Of a stretch of 64,000 bases of DNA, positions 9,001 to 16,376 are shown one piece after another; position 1 is the first letter of the stretch, and the number at the start of each line of letters is the position of its first letter. The translations under genes and the position numbers were made by a program. The stretch covers positions 496,001 through 560,000 of the forward strand of contig NZ_CP080267.1 of assembly GCF_019431375.1 (NCBI RefSeq). The letters run 5' to 3'. The notes below the pieces were generated by a model. It was not told the origin of the DNA, did no database searches, and was given only the letters and a program-made list of their open reading frames with translations. The DNA comes from Alcanivorax sp. (GTDB lineage Bacteria; Pseudomonadota; Gammaproteobacteria; Pseudomonadales; Alcanivoracaceae).

Positions 9001-9510
9001 GCCAAGGGTGAGGCCGCCACGGTGGCCGGGTTGGTGGTGGCTCTGCGCATCACCCGCAGCAAGCGCAGCGGCGAGCGTATGGCGTTTGTGACCCTTGACG
9101 ACAAGACCGGCCGGGTCGAGGTGTCGGTGTTCGGCAAGACGTTTGCCGAATATGGCGATCTTGTGCAAAAGGATGCGCTCCTGATCTTCAAGGGGGGAGT
9201 GCGTAACGATGACTACACCGGCGGCTTCAATCTGATCGCCGATGAGATCATGGACATGCGTCAGGCCCGGGAAACCTTTGCCCGCCGCCTGCGTGTGGCC
9301 GTGCCGGTCAGCGAAGCGCTACCCCAGAGACTGCAACAGACCCTGGCGCCGTATCAGGGCGGTAATACGCCGGTATTATTGGATCTGGATCACCCGGTTG
9401 CCGCCGCCAGCTTCTGGATGGGGGATGCCTGGAAGATCAGCCCCCACGAGTCATTGGTGGAGGAGCTGCGGGTGCAGTTCGGGGAAGATGCGGTGCGGAT
9501 GGAGTATTAA
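6010..9510 (+). CDS. dnaE: DNA polymerase III alpha subunit
   Basis: DnaE is the catalytic subunit of the replicative DNA polymerase III holoenzyme. The 1166-residue protein has the N-terminal PHP domain (VHLRLHTDYSLVDG at the start), the C-family polymerase palm/thumb/fingers, a helix-hairpin-helix region, and an OB-fold at about residues 990-1070. The catalytic aspartates are in MPDFDVDFCMEKR at residues 402 and 404, matching Asp401/Asp403 of E. coli. GPGRGSGAGSLVAY and PGPLESGMV are other family signatures. Length is normal. Translation most likely starts at the TTG at 6010, which may limit its synthesis relative to upstream genes. It follows rnhB by 66 nt. Confidence 0.97.
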   Translation: MSDPRFVHLRLHTDYSLVDGVVRVKELIKTCASQSIPAVAVTDDSNLFAMIKFYSAAMGAGVKPLMGADLWVESAHIEDPAKLSFLVQNEQGYQNLTLLISRAWQTNQDRGRALVKAEWLEELHEGLIVLSAASQGEVGQLLLAEKTGLARQQANWLQSVYGDRVYLEVQRTSRPGDEDCLHATVALAAELGMPVVATNDVRFIRREDFEAHEARVCIHDGNTLDDPRRPKKYSEEQYLKSEDEMVALFSDLPEALENTVEIARRCTLDIRLGENFLPDFPIPDGMTIEQYFEKLSRDGLEERLQVLLDKNDPEYAEKRKEYDDRLKFELDIINQMGFPGYFLIVADFIQWGKDNEVPVGPGRGSGAGSLVAYALKITDLDPIGYDLLFERFLNPERVSMPDFDVDFCMEKRDRVINYVADKYGRDAVSQIITFGTMAAKAVVRDVARVQGKPYGLADRLSKMIPPTPGMTLEKAFEQEETLREFLESDENSDKDSANEIWEMALKLEGLTRNVGKHAGGVVIAPGKLTDFAPLYCEEDGTNLVTQYDKDDVESAGLVKFDFLGLKTLTIIDWAVKAANVKRHREGLDDLDIDHIPLDDVPSFDLLKKGDTTAVFQLESQGMKELIKKLKPDVFEDIIALVALYRPGPLESGMVDNFVNRKHGREPLAYPDPQYQHEWLEPILKPSYGVILYQEQVMQIAQELAGYTLGGADMLRRAMGKKKPEEMAKQRAIFEEGAKGKGVDPDLAMKIFDLVEKFAGYGFNKSHSAAYALVAYQTAWLKAHYPAEFMAATISADMQNTDKVVTFIDECKTMGLQVLPPDVNSCGYRFTVNPEGDIVYGLGAIKGLGEGPIEAIVSARADGGGFKDLFDFCRRIDLKKINRRSLEAMVRAGVLDKLGPNASFHDRATLLATLPDAIAAADQDARNEAAGIMDMFGAVDESPATAVEWKPARAWNDDTRLNGERDTLGLFLTGHPIDQYESEVRQFVSARLNSLQPTAKGEAATVAGLVVALRITRSKRSGERMAFVTLDDKTGRVEVSVFGKTFAEYGDLVQKDALLIFKGGVRNDDYTGGFNLIADEIMDMRQARETFARRLRVAVPVSEALPQRLQQTLAPYQGGNTPVLLDLDHPVAAASFWMGDAWKISPHESLVEELRVQFGEDAVRMEY

Positions 9511-9535
9511 GAGCAGCTTCTAGCGACTAGGCTCT

Positions 9536-9567
9536 AGCTGCGAGCTAAAAGCTAGCAGCTCGCAGCT
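9536..9567. repeat. Perfect 11-bp inverted repeat downstream of dnaE
   Basis: AGCTGCGAGCT (9536-9546) and AGCTCGCAGCT (9557-9567) are perfect reverse complements separated by 10 nt that themselves contain another AGCT. The hairpin is not followed by a T-run, so it is not a standard terminator. It is built from short AGCT-centred words, like the element at 21811-21960. The rest of the 246-nt dnaE-accA gap shows no further gene. Confidence 0.7.
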
Positions 9568-9756
9568 GATTTCGCTGAAACAGTTTGCAACCTAGCCGTG
9601 TGCTTCGCATCTCGACCTTGTCATCCGGTTGCGGCTACACTTGTGCAGGCCAATTTCCGGCGGGGTCAGGGATGACGATTCCGCCAGCCATGCGCCAGGG
9701 ACCGGGCGGATTTTTCCCGGCGTTGCCAGCAAAACACCATAAACAGGCTCAGACAT

Positions 9757-10728
9757 ATGAACCCGAACTTCCTCGAATTTGAACAGCCCATCGCAGATCT
9801 GGAAGCGAAGATCGAGGAATTACGACTGGTAGGCAGTGGTAGCGAGGTCAATATTTCCGAGGAAGTGGCAAAGCTGCAGGAAAAGAGCATTTCGCTCACC
9901 GAGAATATCTTCAGCAACCTGAGTGCCTGGCAGATCTCCCAGCTGGCCCGCCATCCCAAGCGGCCTTACATGCTGGATTACATCAAGCGGATCTTCGCTG
10001 ATTTCGACGAACTGCACGGGGACCGGTCCTTTGCGGACGATCCGGCCATTGTCGGTGGCATTACCCGCCTGAACGATCAGCCGGTGATGGTGATCGGTCA
10101 CCAGAAAGGCCGGGAAGTGAAGGAGAAGGTGCGCCGCAATTTTGGCATGCCCAAGCCGGAAGGTTACCGCAAGGCCCTGCGTCTGATGGAAATGGCCGAG
10201 CGTTTCAAGATGCCGATTCTTACCTTTATCGATACCCCGGGTGCCTTTCCCGGTATCGATGCAGAAGAGCGCGGCCAGTCCGAAGCCATCGCCCGCAATC
10301 TTCGCGTCATGTCCCAGTTGAAAGTGCCGATCATCGCCACCGTGGTGGGTGAGGGTGGTTCTGGCGGGGCACTGGCCATCGGTGTCTGCGATCACCTGCA
10401 GATGCTGGAATTCTCCACCTATTCAGTAATTTCCCCGGAGGGCTGTGCCTCCATTCTCTGGCGCAGCGCCGACAAGGCCCCGGAAGCCGCAGCGGCCATG
10501 GGGCTGACTGCCGGCCGGCTCCACGAGCTGGGTATTGTGGATCAGGTCATCAAGGAGCCCCTGGGTGGTGCCCATCGGGATTACGATCAGGCGGCAGACG
10601 CCATCCGCAAGGCGCTGGTCAAGCAGCTCGATGAGCTCAAGGCCCTGGACATTGACGCGTTGGTGGATCGTCGTTACGACCGTCTGATGAGCTACGGCAA
10701 CGTGGTCAGCGCCCCCGCTGACGAATAA
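9757..10728 (+). CDS. accA: Acetyl-CoA carboxylase carboxyltransferase subunit alpha
   Basis: AccA forms, with AccD, the carboxyltransferase of acetyl-CoA carboxylase, which transfers the carboxyl group from biotin on AccB to acetyl-CoA to give malonyl-CoA for fatty acid synthesis. The 323-residue protein has the usual N-terminal helical region (MNPNFLEFEQPIADLEAKIEE) and the crotonase-like core with FIDTPGAFPGIDAEERGQSEAIA and the oxyanion-hole glycines GEGGSGGALAIG. Length is typical. The dnaE-accA-tilS order is common in gammaproteobacteria. A GC-rich hairpin (CCCGGGA/TCCCGGG, 10761-10778) after the stop may attenuate transcription, but it lacks a T-run. Confidence 0.97.
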   Translation: MNPNFLEFEQPIADLEAKIEELRLVGSGSEVNISEEVAKLQEKSISLTENIFSNLSAWQISQLARHPKRPYMLDYIKRIFADFDELHGDRSFADDPAIVGGITRLNDQPVMVIGHQKGREVKEKVRRNFGMPKPEGYRKALRLMEMAERFKMPILTFIDTPGAFPGIDAEERGQSEAIARNLRVMSQLKVPIIATVVGEGGSGGALAIGVCDHLQMLEFSTYSVISPEGCASILWRSADKAPEAAAAMGLTAGRLHELGIVDQVIKEPLGGAHRDYDQAADAIRKALVKQLDELKALDIDALVDRRYDRLMSYGNVVSAPADE

Positions 10729-10869
10729 CCGTTCGCTGGTTATTCTTCTCCACCCCGCTTCCCGGGAAACGTCCCGGGGCAACCGATAGGGTGAATGCCG
10801 TGCAGCTGCTATGCTTGCATGGCAAACGCTGTACCCTTATGGCTAACCCTGTCTGTTTCCGCAATAGTG

Positions 10870-12171
10870 ATGACATCCCCGATGCCACAGCCGCCACTGA
10901 TTCCTGATCTGGCAGAGCAGACCCCGCCCGGGCCCTTGTTGCTCGCCTTCAGTGGTGGGCTGGATTCCTCCTTGCTGCTGCACCTGCTGGTTGAGGCCGG
11001 GCTGGGGCCGCGCCTGCGTGTGGTGCATATCAATCATCAACTCCAGGCAAACAGCGCGGACTGGGCAGCACACTGCGAGCAGGTCGTCGCTGGCCTGGCG
11101 CTGCCCTGTCGGGTGGTCACGGTAACGGTGGACAAGGGTAAAGGCATCGAAGCCGGCGCTCGCCAGGCTCGTTATCAGGCCCTGTTTGCTGACGCCCGCC
11201 GGGATGGCGCCACCGTGATTACCGCTCACCATCGCGATGACCAGGCCGAGACGCTGCTGTTACGATTGCTGCGCGGCGCAGGTGTGCAGGGCCTTGCCGC
11301 CATGCATGCCCTGGATAAGCGCCAGGGGATAACGGTATGGCGGCCACTGCTGGAGTTGCCCCGGTCTGCGCTGGAGCGCAGTGCCCGGGAGTTGGGCCTG
11401 CACTGGCAGGAAGACCCCAGCAATCAGGACCAGTCCCTGCGCCGCAACTATCTACGCCACAGTATTCTGCCGGCCCTGCGTCAGCGGTGGCGTGGCGCTG
11501 ATGAGATTCTGGCCCGAACCGCCCGGCACATGGGGGATGCCAGTGAACTGCTGGACGAAAGGGCGCAGGAAGATGCTGAAGCCTGTGGTGTCTGCGCTCA
11601 ACGATTTCCACTTGCCGGGTTGGCAGCATTGCGACCGGCCCGGCAACGTAACCTGTTACGCTGGTGGCTCCACGGTCAGGGGGCCAGTGCGCCCAGTGCG
11701 GCGGTGCTTGCTGAATTGCTGGCCCTGCAGGATGCTGCCGAAGATAGTCAGGCCCGGGTGGAGTGGGGCAGTTGGGCCGTGCGCCTGTTCCGGCGGGCAC
11801 TGTATTTGCTCCCCCGTGAAGCCCTGGCGCCCTGGCAGGGTACCTTGTCCTGGCCGCAGGGCGCGCCGCCACCATCGCTGCCATCCTGGCAACTGTCACC
11901 CACAGCCGGGGAGGGCGCAGTAAGCCTGATGCGGCCGCCAGGTGATCTGACCCTGCGCCCCTTTACCGGTGGCACGCGCATGCTGCGTAACGGCATGCAC
12001 CAGCGCATCAAGGAACTGTGGCGAGCGGCCGGCGTTCCCCCCTGGCAGCGGCATCAATGGCCTCTGCTATATCGGGGCGAGACGCTGGTATCCGTGCCGC
12101 TGGTGGGTCTGGCAGATGGTGAAGAGGCGGCGAGCTGTGAAGAATGGTTTTTGTTGCCGCCCCCTCGTTAG
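10870..12171 (+). CDS. tilS: tRNA(Ile)-lysidine synthetase TilS
   Basis: TilS converts the wobble cytidine of tRNA-Ile(CAU) to lysidine, changing its specificity from Met to Ile; it is essential in most bacteria. The 433-residue protein carries the PP-loop ATP-binding motif AFSGGLDSS at residues 26-34, the INHQLQ segment, and the TAHHRDDQAETLLLRLLRG motif typical of TilS, followed by the central and C-terminal substrate-binding domains. The ATG at 10870 gives a normal N-terminal spacing of about 25 residues to the PP-loop. An in-frame ATG at 10795 has an AGGG only 3 nt away and would add 25 unrelated residues, so the start is not fully certain. A short terminator follows. Confidence 0.93.
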   Translation: MTSPMPQPPLIPDLAEQTPPGPLLLAFSGGLDSSLLLHLLVEAGLGPRLRVVHINHQLQANSADWAAHCEQVVAGLALPCRVVTVTVDKGKGIEAGARQARYQALFADARRDGATVITAHHRDDQAETLLLRLLRGAGVQGLAAMHALDKRQGITVWRPLLELPRSALERSARELGLHWQEDPSNQDQSLRRNYLRHSILPALRQRWRGADEILARTARHMGDASELLDERAQEDAEACGVCAQRFPLAGLAALRPARQRNLLRWWLHGQGASAPSAAVLAELLALQDAAEDSQARVEWGSWAVRLFRRALYLLPREALAPWQGTLSWPQGAPPPSLPSWQLSPTAGEGAVSLMRPPGDLTLRPFTGGTRMLRNGMHQRIKELWRAAGVPPWQRHQWPLLYRGETLVSVPLVGLADGEEAASCEEWFLLPPPR

Positions 12172-12196
12172 CCATGTGACGTGATGATTGCTCCGC

Positions 12197-12218
12197 GAGG
12201 CTGCCAGCCTGTTTTTTT
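12197..12218 (+). terminator. Rho-independent terminator after tilS
   Basis: AGGCT (12198-12202) pairs with AGCCT (12206-12210) across a three-base loop, followed by G and seven T residues (12212-12218). The stem is short but the T-run is strong and it lies 26 nt after the tilS stop. The remainder of the gap to recQ (to 12400) shows only a small GGTGC/GCACC hairpin near 12220-12236. Confidence 0.65.
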
Positions 12219-12400
12219 ACGGTGCGCTCAGTGCACCCTAACAAGCGTTCCAGATTGGCCAATGTCCTACAGGTTTGATCAACGCTGACTGATTTAGCAG
12301 GGCACGTCAGGTCTGTACCTTTGGATCATCGACCTGCAAGCAGGCAGCCATGACCCCAGCCAGTTTGCTCCTAACTTCGCCTGATTAGCCAAGAGTATCC

Positions 12401-14302
12401 ATGCAAGAAGCGCAACAATTACTGCAACAGACATTCAAGCTCCAGGGATTCCGTCCCGGCCAGCAGGCGGTCATCGAGGCGCTACTGGCTGGTCGATCGG
12501 CCCTGGCGGTGTTTCCCACTGGCGGCGGCAAGAGCCTGTGCTATCAGTTGCCGGCATTGATGCTGGATGGACTGACACTGGTGGTGTCGCCGTTGATCGC
12601 GCTGATGAAGGATCAGGTGGATCAGCTCAATCGGCTTAATATCCCGGCGGCACGACTGGATTCCAGTGTGGATGCCGGAGAGCTGCAAGCGATTTATCGG
12701 GGACTGGATGATGGCACCATCAAGCTGCTTTATGTGGCCCCGGAGCGGCTGGCCAATGAGCGCTTTCTGACACGGCTGAAGCGCCTGTCCATCAGCATGA
12801 TGGCGGTGGATGAGGCGCACTGTGTGTCCGAGTGGGGGCATAACTTCCGTCCCGATTATCTGAAATTGGCGCAGCTGGCCCGGGATCTCAAGGTTGGCCG
12901 GGTGCTGGCACTGACGGCCACGGCCACTCCCCAGGTGGCAGAGCAGATTTGCGACAGTTTCGAGATCGCCAGGGCGGACCACATCCAGACCGGTTTCTTT
13001 CGCCCCAACCTGGCCCTGGCAGTGCGCCCTTGTGGCACCGCCGAGCGTGATCAGTACCTGCTGGAGCAGCTCACCAGCCGACCTGCCGAGCCCGCCATCG
13101 TTTATGTCACTTTGCAGAAGACCGCCGAGACTGTGGCGGCCTTTTTGCAGAAACAGGGATTGAAGGCGCAGGCCTACCACGCCGGGCTGAAAGACGAGCC
13201 CCGCCATCAGGTGCAGGAGGCGTTCATGGCGGGGGAGACCGACATCGTGGTGGCTACCATCGCCTTCGGTATGGGCATCGACAAGGCGGACATCCGCGCC
13301 ATCTACCACTACAACCTGCCCAAGTCCCTGGAAAACTATATGCAGGAAATTGGCCGGGCCGGGCGTGACGGACAACCATCCCACTGCCAGTTGCTGGCCA
13401 ACCCGGATGATCTGACGGTGCTGGAGAATTTCACCTATGGGGATACACCGGACAGTGAGTCCCTGGCTGCGCTGATTCGTTGGCTGCTTGGGCAGCCGGC
13501 GCAATTCGATCTTTCGATTCATGAGTTGTCCGGGCAGTTCGATGTGCGGCCTCTGGTCATCAACACCTTGCTCACCTATCTGGAACTGGAAGGGGTGATT
13601 CGCGCCACGGCGCCGTTCTATACGGAATACAAGGTGGCGTTCCAGACATCGCAGGAAGAGATTCTGGCCGGCTTCAACCCGGAGCGGGCCGCTTTTCTGG
13701 AGCGCCTGTTTGCCACTGGCAAGCAGGGACGGATCTGGCTGACCCTGCGGCCCATCGACGCCGCCCAGGCCCTGGGTGATGACCGCCTGCGGGTCCTCAA
13801 TGCCCTGAATTATCTGGAACAGCAGCAGATGATCGAGTTACGGGTCGCCGGCGTGCGCCAGGGCTATCGGATGCTGAACCCGCCAGCGGAATGTGAGCCC
13901 TTGATCGTGCGGATGCAGGAGCAGTTTGCCCTGCGCGAGCAGCGCGATATCCAGCGTCTGCAGCAGGTGTGTGACTGGGCGGGGAGCTCTGGCTGCCATC
14001 AGCAGGCATTGGTCGGCTATTTCGGCGAGACGCTCGCCCAGCCCTGTGGTCATTGCAGCGCCTGCCTCGGTGAGCAACAGGCGTTGCCATCACGTGGCCG
14101 CACAGCACCGGACCCGGCAGTGATTCAGGCCACCCGTGAGGAAAACCATCAGGCTCTGAGCACACCCCGGCAGCTGGCACGTTTCCTTTGCGGCATCAGC
14201 AGCCCAAGAGCCAGCCGCGCCCGCCTGGGGAGGCATCCGGCGTTCGGCTCGCAGATGGGTGCGCCGTTTTCCGAGGTGCTAGCCGCTTGCGAGAGCGCCT
14301 GA
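12401..14302 (+). CDS. recQ: RecQ-family ATP-dependent DNA helicase with rearranged C-terminal domains
   Basis: RecQ helicases unwind 3'-tailed and branched DNA in recombination and replication-fork repair. The 633-residue protein has a normal superfamily 2 core: Walker A PTGGGKS at about residues 39-45, DEAH at 137-140, and the RecQ motif 0 FRPGQQAVIEAL near the start. The C-terminal order is unusual. After the helicase come winged-helix-like segments (~residues 355-500), and only then a zinc motif with Cys532, Cys549, Cys552 and Cys555, spaced C-x16-C-x2-C-x2-C as in E. coli RecQ (Cys380-403) but ~150 residues later. No HRDC domain is visible; the tail is short. Function as a RecQ helicase is secure; the sub-family role is not. 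Confidence 0.88.
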   Translation: MQEAQQLLQQTFKLQGFRPGQQAVIEALLAGRSALAVFPTGGGKSLCYQLPALMLDGLTLVVSPLIALMKDQVDQLNRLNIPAARLDSSVDAGELQAIYRGLDDGTIKLLYVAPERLANERFLTRLKRLSISMMAVDEAHCVSEWGHNFRPDYLKLAQLARDLKVGRVLALTATATPQVAEQICDSFEIARADHIQTGFFRPNLALAVRPCGTAERDQYLLEQLTSRPAEPAIVYVTLQKTAETVAAFLQKQGLKAQAYHAGLKDEPRHQVQEAFMAGETDIVVATIAFGMGIDKADIRAIYHYNLPKSLENYMQEIGRAGRDGQPSHCQLLANPDDLTVLENFTYGDTPDSESLAALIRWLLGQPAQFDLSIHELSGQFDVRPLVINTLLTYLELEGVIRATAPFYTEYKVAFQTSQEEILAGFNPERAAFLERLFATGKQGRIWLTLRPIDAAQALGDDRLRVLNALNYLEQQQMIELRVAGVRQGYRMLNPPAECEPLIVRMQEQFALREQRDIQRLQQVCDWAGSSGCHQQALVGYFGETLAQPCGHCSACLGEQQALPSRGRTAPDPAVIQATREENHQALSTPRQLARFLCGISSPRASRARLGRHPAFGSQMGAPFSEVLAACESA

Positions 14303-14342
14303 TGCCGGGAACGTACGGTGCGGCCCGGCAGGAGTTTCGAGG

Positions 14343-14410
14343 AGCGAGTTGCGAGTCACGAAAGGTCGGCTCGGTTTTGCATTTCGCAACTGGCACCCTA
14401 ACAACTCGCT
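14343..14410. repeat. Interleaved inverted repeat of the GAGTTGCGAG word family
   Basis: AGCGAGTT (14343-14350) is complementary to AACTCGCT (14403-14410), and the overlapping AGTTGCGA (14347-14354) to TCGCAACT (14384-14391), so two alternative stems share one left arm. The element shares CGAGTTGCGA (14345-14354) with 55237-55246 and, inverted, the 11-mer GCGAGTCACGA (14351-14361) with 55274-55284. It lies 40 nt after recQ. Confidence 0.7.
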
Positions 14411-14519
14411 GGGCCTGATAAGTCGCAGCAGACGTCGGAATAAGGCCTTAGGCGATCCGGGTGAGTTTGTGCCGGGTAACGTGCTGCACCACTTTTTACG
14501 CTCCCGGACGCGATTCCGA

Positions 14520-14548
14520 TTGAGGCGCACGGCGCCTTCTGTTAATAT
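14520..14548 (+). promoter_or_regulatory. Possible sigma70 promoter upstream of a candidate small RNA / pyrG
   Basis: TTGAGG (14520-14525) and TAATAT (14543-14548) are separated by 17 nt, each matching four of six consensus bases. A transcript would start near 14555. It could drive either a short RNA ending at the terminator at 14636-14670 or, by read-through, pyrG. Confidence 0.35.
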
Positions 14549-14554
14549 TTTCTC

Positions 14555-14670
14555 CCGTCCTGATGTAGCGCAAGCCCCTGAATTTTCAGGTGTTCAACCA
14601 TCACTTGCGTAGCTGGCCAACCCGATTCAGAAAGCCCCTTGCCCGTGTCATGCGTGCAGGGTGTTTTTTT
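14555..14670 (+). ncRNA. Candidate small RNA or pyrG leader between recQ and pyrG
   Basis: A segment of about 116 nt lies between a plausible sigma70 promoter and a T-run terminator, with no coding frame of note. It has a predicted stem CGCAAG (14569-14574)/CTTGCG (14604-14609) enclosing a hairpin CCTGA/TCAGG (14577-14590), and ends in the terminator hairpin. It matches no RNA family that I recognise. It could also be an attenuated leader of pyrG, which starts 58 nt after the T-run. Evidence is structural only. Confidence 0.33.
14636..14670 (+). terminator. Terminator-like hairpin with seven-T run upstream of pyrG
   Basis: CCCT-(T)-GC (14636-14642) pairs with GCAGGG (14656-14661), a six-pair stem with one bulged base, followed two bases later by seven T (14664-14670). 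No + strand coding gene ends nearby (recQ stops at 14302), so it most likely ends a leader or small RNA. Confidence 0.5.
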
Positions 14671-14728
14671 ATTGGTGCCGGTTACACTGGTGAGAGTGCT
14701 ACCAACCCACTAGCAATCTGGTGAGTGC

Positions 14729-16357
14729 ATGTCACGTTTCATCTTTGTCACCGGCGGTGTGGTGTCGTCTCTGGGTAAGGGGATCACTTCAGCATCCCTG
14801 GCCACTTTGTTGGAAGCCCGCGGCCTCAACGTCACCCTGATCAAAATGGATCCCTACATCAATGTGGATCCCGGCACCATGAGCCCTTACCAGCACGGTG
14901 AGGTATTCGTGACTGAAGACGGCGCCGAAACCGACCTGGACCTGGGTCACTACGAGCGTTTTATCCGCACTCGCCTGAGTCGCCGCAACAGCTTCACCAC
15001 CGGCCGTGTCTATCAGGACGTGCTGGACAAGGAGCGCCGCGGTGAATACCTGGGCGCCACCGTGCAGGTGATCCCCCATATTACCGATGAGATTAAGCTG
15101 AAGATCCGCGAAGGGGCAGGGGATGCGGACGTGGCCATCGTGGAAATCGGTGGTACTGCCGGTGACATCGAATCCCTGCCGTTCCTGGAAGCGGCGCGGC
15201 AGATGCGTGTGGAGCTGGGGTCCAGCCAGTCCCTGCTGGTGCATTTGACCCTGGTGCCCTATATCGCCACCGCTGGCGAGATCAAGACCAAGCCCACCCA
15301 GCATTCCGTGAAAGAGCTGCGCTCCATCGGCCTGCAGCCGGATATTCTGGTATGCCGTGCGGATGACCCGATTCCGCAGAGTGCCCGGGACAAGATCGCC
15401 CTGTTTACCAACGTGGAAGCCCGAGCGGTGATTTCCTCACCGGATTGCAAGACCATCTACCAGGTGCCCCGTGGCATGCACGAGCAGGGCCTGGATGACA
15501 TCGTGGTGGAGAAGTTTGGCCTGGATCTGCCGGAGCCGGATCTGGGCGAGTGGGATCGAGTGGTGGAAGCTCAGCTCAATCCCGAGAATGAAGTCACCGT
15601 GGGTATGGTGGGTAAGTACATCGAGCTGGTCGACGCCTACAAGTCGCTCAATGAAGCCCTGATCCACGCCGGCATCAGCAACCGTGCCAAGGTCAACATC
15701 CTTTACCTGGATGCGGAAGATATCGAACGTGAAGGCACCGGCGTGCTGGAAAATCTGGACGCCATCCTGGTGCCCGGCGGCTTTGGGGACCGGGGTACCG
15801 AAGGCAAGATCGCTGCCATTCGTTACGCCCGAGAAAAGAAGGTGCCGTATCTGGGTATCTGTCTTGGCATGCAACTGGCGGTGATCGAATACGCCCGCCA
15901 CGTGGCCGGCATCGAAAAGGCGCACTCTTCCGAGCTGCGCCCGGATACGCCGGACCCGGTGGTGGGCCTGATTACCGAGTGGACCACCGAAGACGGTCAC
16001 AAGGAACAGCGCTCCGAGGAATCCGATCTGGGTGGCACCATGCGCCTGGGTGGCCAAGAATGTATTCTGGAGGCGGGTAGTCGTGCCGCCGAATGTTATG
16101 GCAGCACCCGAATCGTCGAGCGTCACCGTCATCGCTACGAGGTGAACAACAATTACCTGCCACAGCTGGAAGGCGCTGGCCTGAAGATCGTTGGCCGCTC
16201 CACCGATGGCGAGCTGGTGGAAGTGATCGAAGTGGCAGACCACCCGTGGTTTGTGGCTTGTCAGTTCCACCCGGAGTTTACTTCCACGCCCCGTGACGGG
16301 CATGGTCTGTTCAAGGGCTATGTGGCTGCAGCCCTGGCGGAACAGAAAGCACACTAA
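14729..16357 (+). CDS. pyrG: CTP synthase
   Basis: PyrG makes CTP from UTP, ATP and glutamine, the last step of de novo pyrimidine nucleotide synthesis. The 542-residue protein has the N-terminal amidoligase domain starting MSRFIFVTGGVVSSLGKGI (P-loop and UTP-site signature) and a C-terminal class I glutaminase domain with GICLGMQ (nucleophile Cys) and FHPEFTSTP (His/Glu of the triad). Length is typical. It begins an operon-like run pyrG-kdsA-eno-ftsB-ispD-ispF-truD-pcm. A GGTGAG sequence precedes the ATG. Upstream lies a terminator-like hairpin that could attenuate transcription, though no pyrimidine-sensing feature can be identified. Confidence 0.97.
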   Translation: MSRFIFVTGGVVSSLGKGITSASLATLLEARGLNVTLIKMDPYINVDPGTMSPYQHGEVFVTEDGAETDLDLGHYERFIRTRLSRRNSFTTGRVYQDVLDKERRGEYLGATVQVIPHITDEIKLKIREGAGDADVAIVEIGGTAGDIESLPFLEAARQMRVELGSSQSLLVHLTLVPYIATAGEIKTKPTQHSVKELRSIGLQPDILVCRADDPIPQSARDKIALFTNVEARAVISSPDCKTIYQVPRGMHEQGLDDIVVEKFGLDLPEPDLGEWDRVVEAQLNPENEVTVGMVGKYIELVDAYKSLNEALIHAGISNRAKVNILYLDAEDIEREGTGVLENLDAILVPGGFGDRGTEGKIAAIRYAREKKVPYLGICLGMQLAVIEYARHVAGIEKAHSSELRPDTPDPVVGLITEWTTEDGHKEQRSEESDLGGTMRLGGQECILEAGSRAAECYGSTRIVERHRHRYEVNNNYLPQLEGAGLKIVGRSTDGELVEVIEVADHPWFVACQFHPEFTSTPRDGHGLFKGYVAAALAEQKAH

Positions 16358-16376
16358 GGAAAGGGGTGTACGCGTT

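Noticed and set aside
10795..10869. Upstream ATG giving TilS a 25-residue N-terminal extension
   Set aside because: AGGG is only 3 nt from that ATG, and the added Cys-rich segment is not found in TilS; the ATG at 10870 gives the usual distance to the PP-loop.
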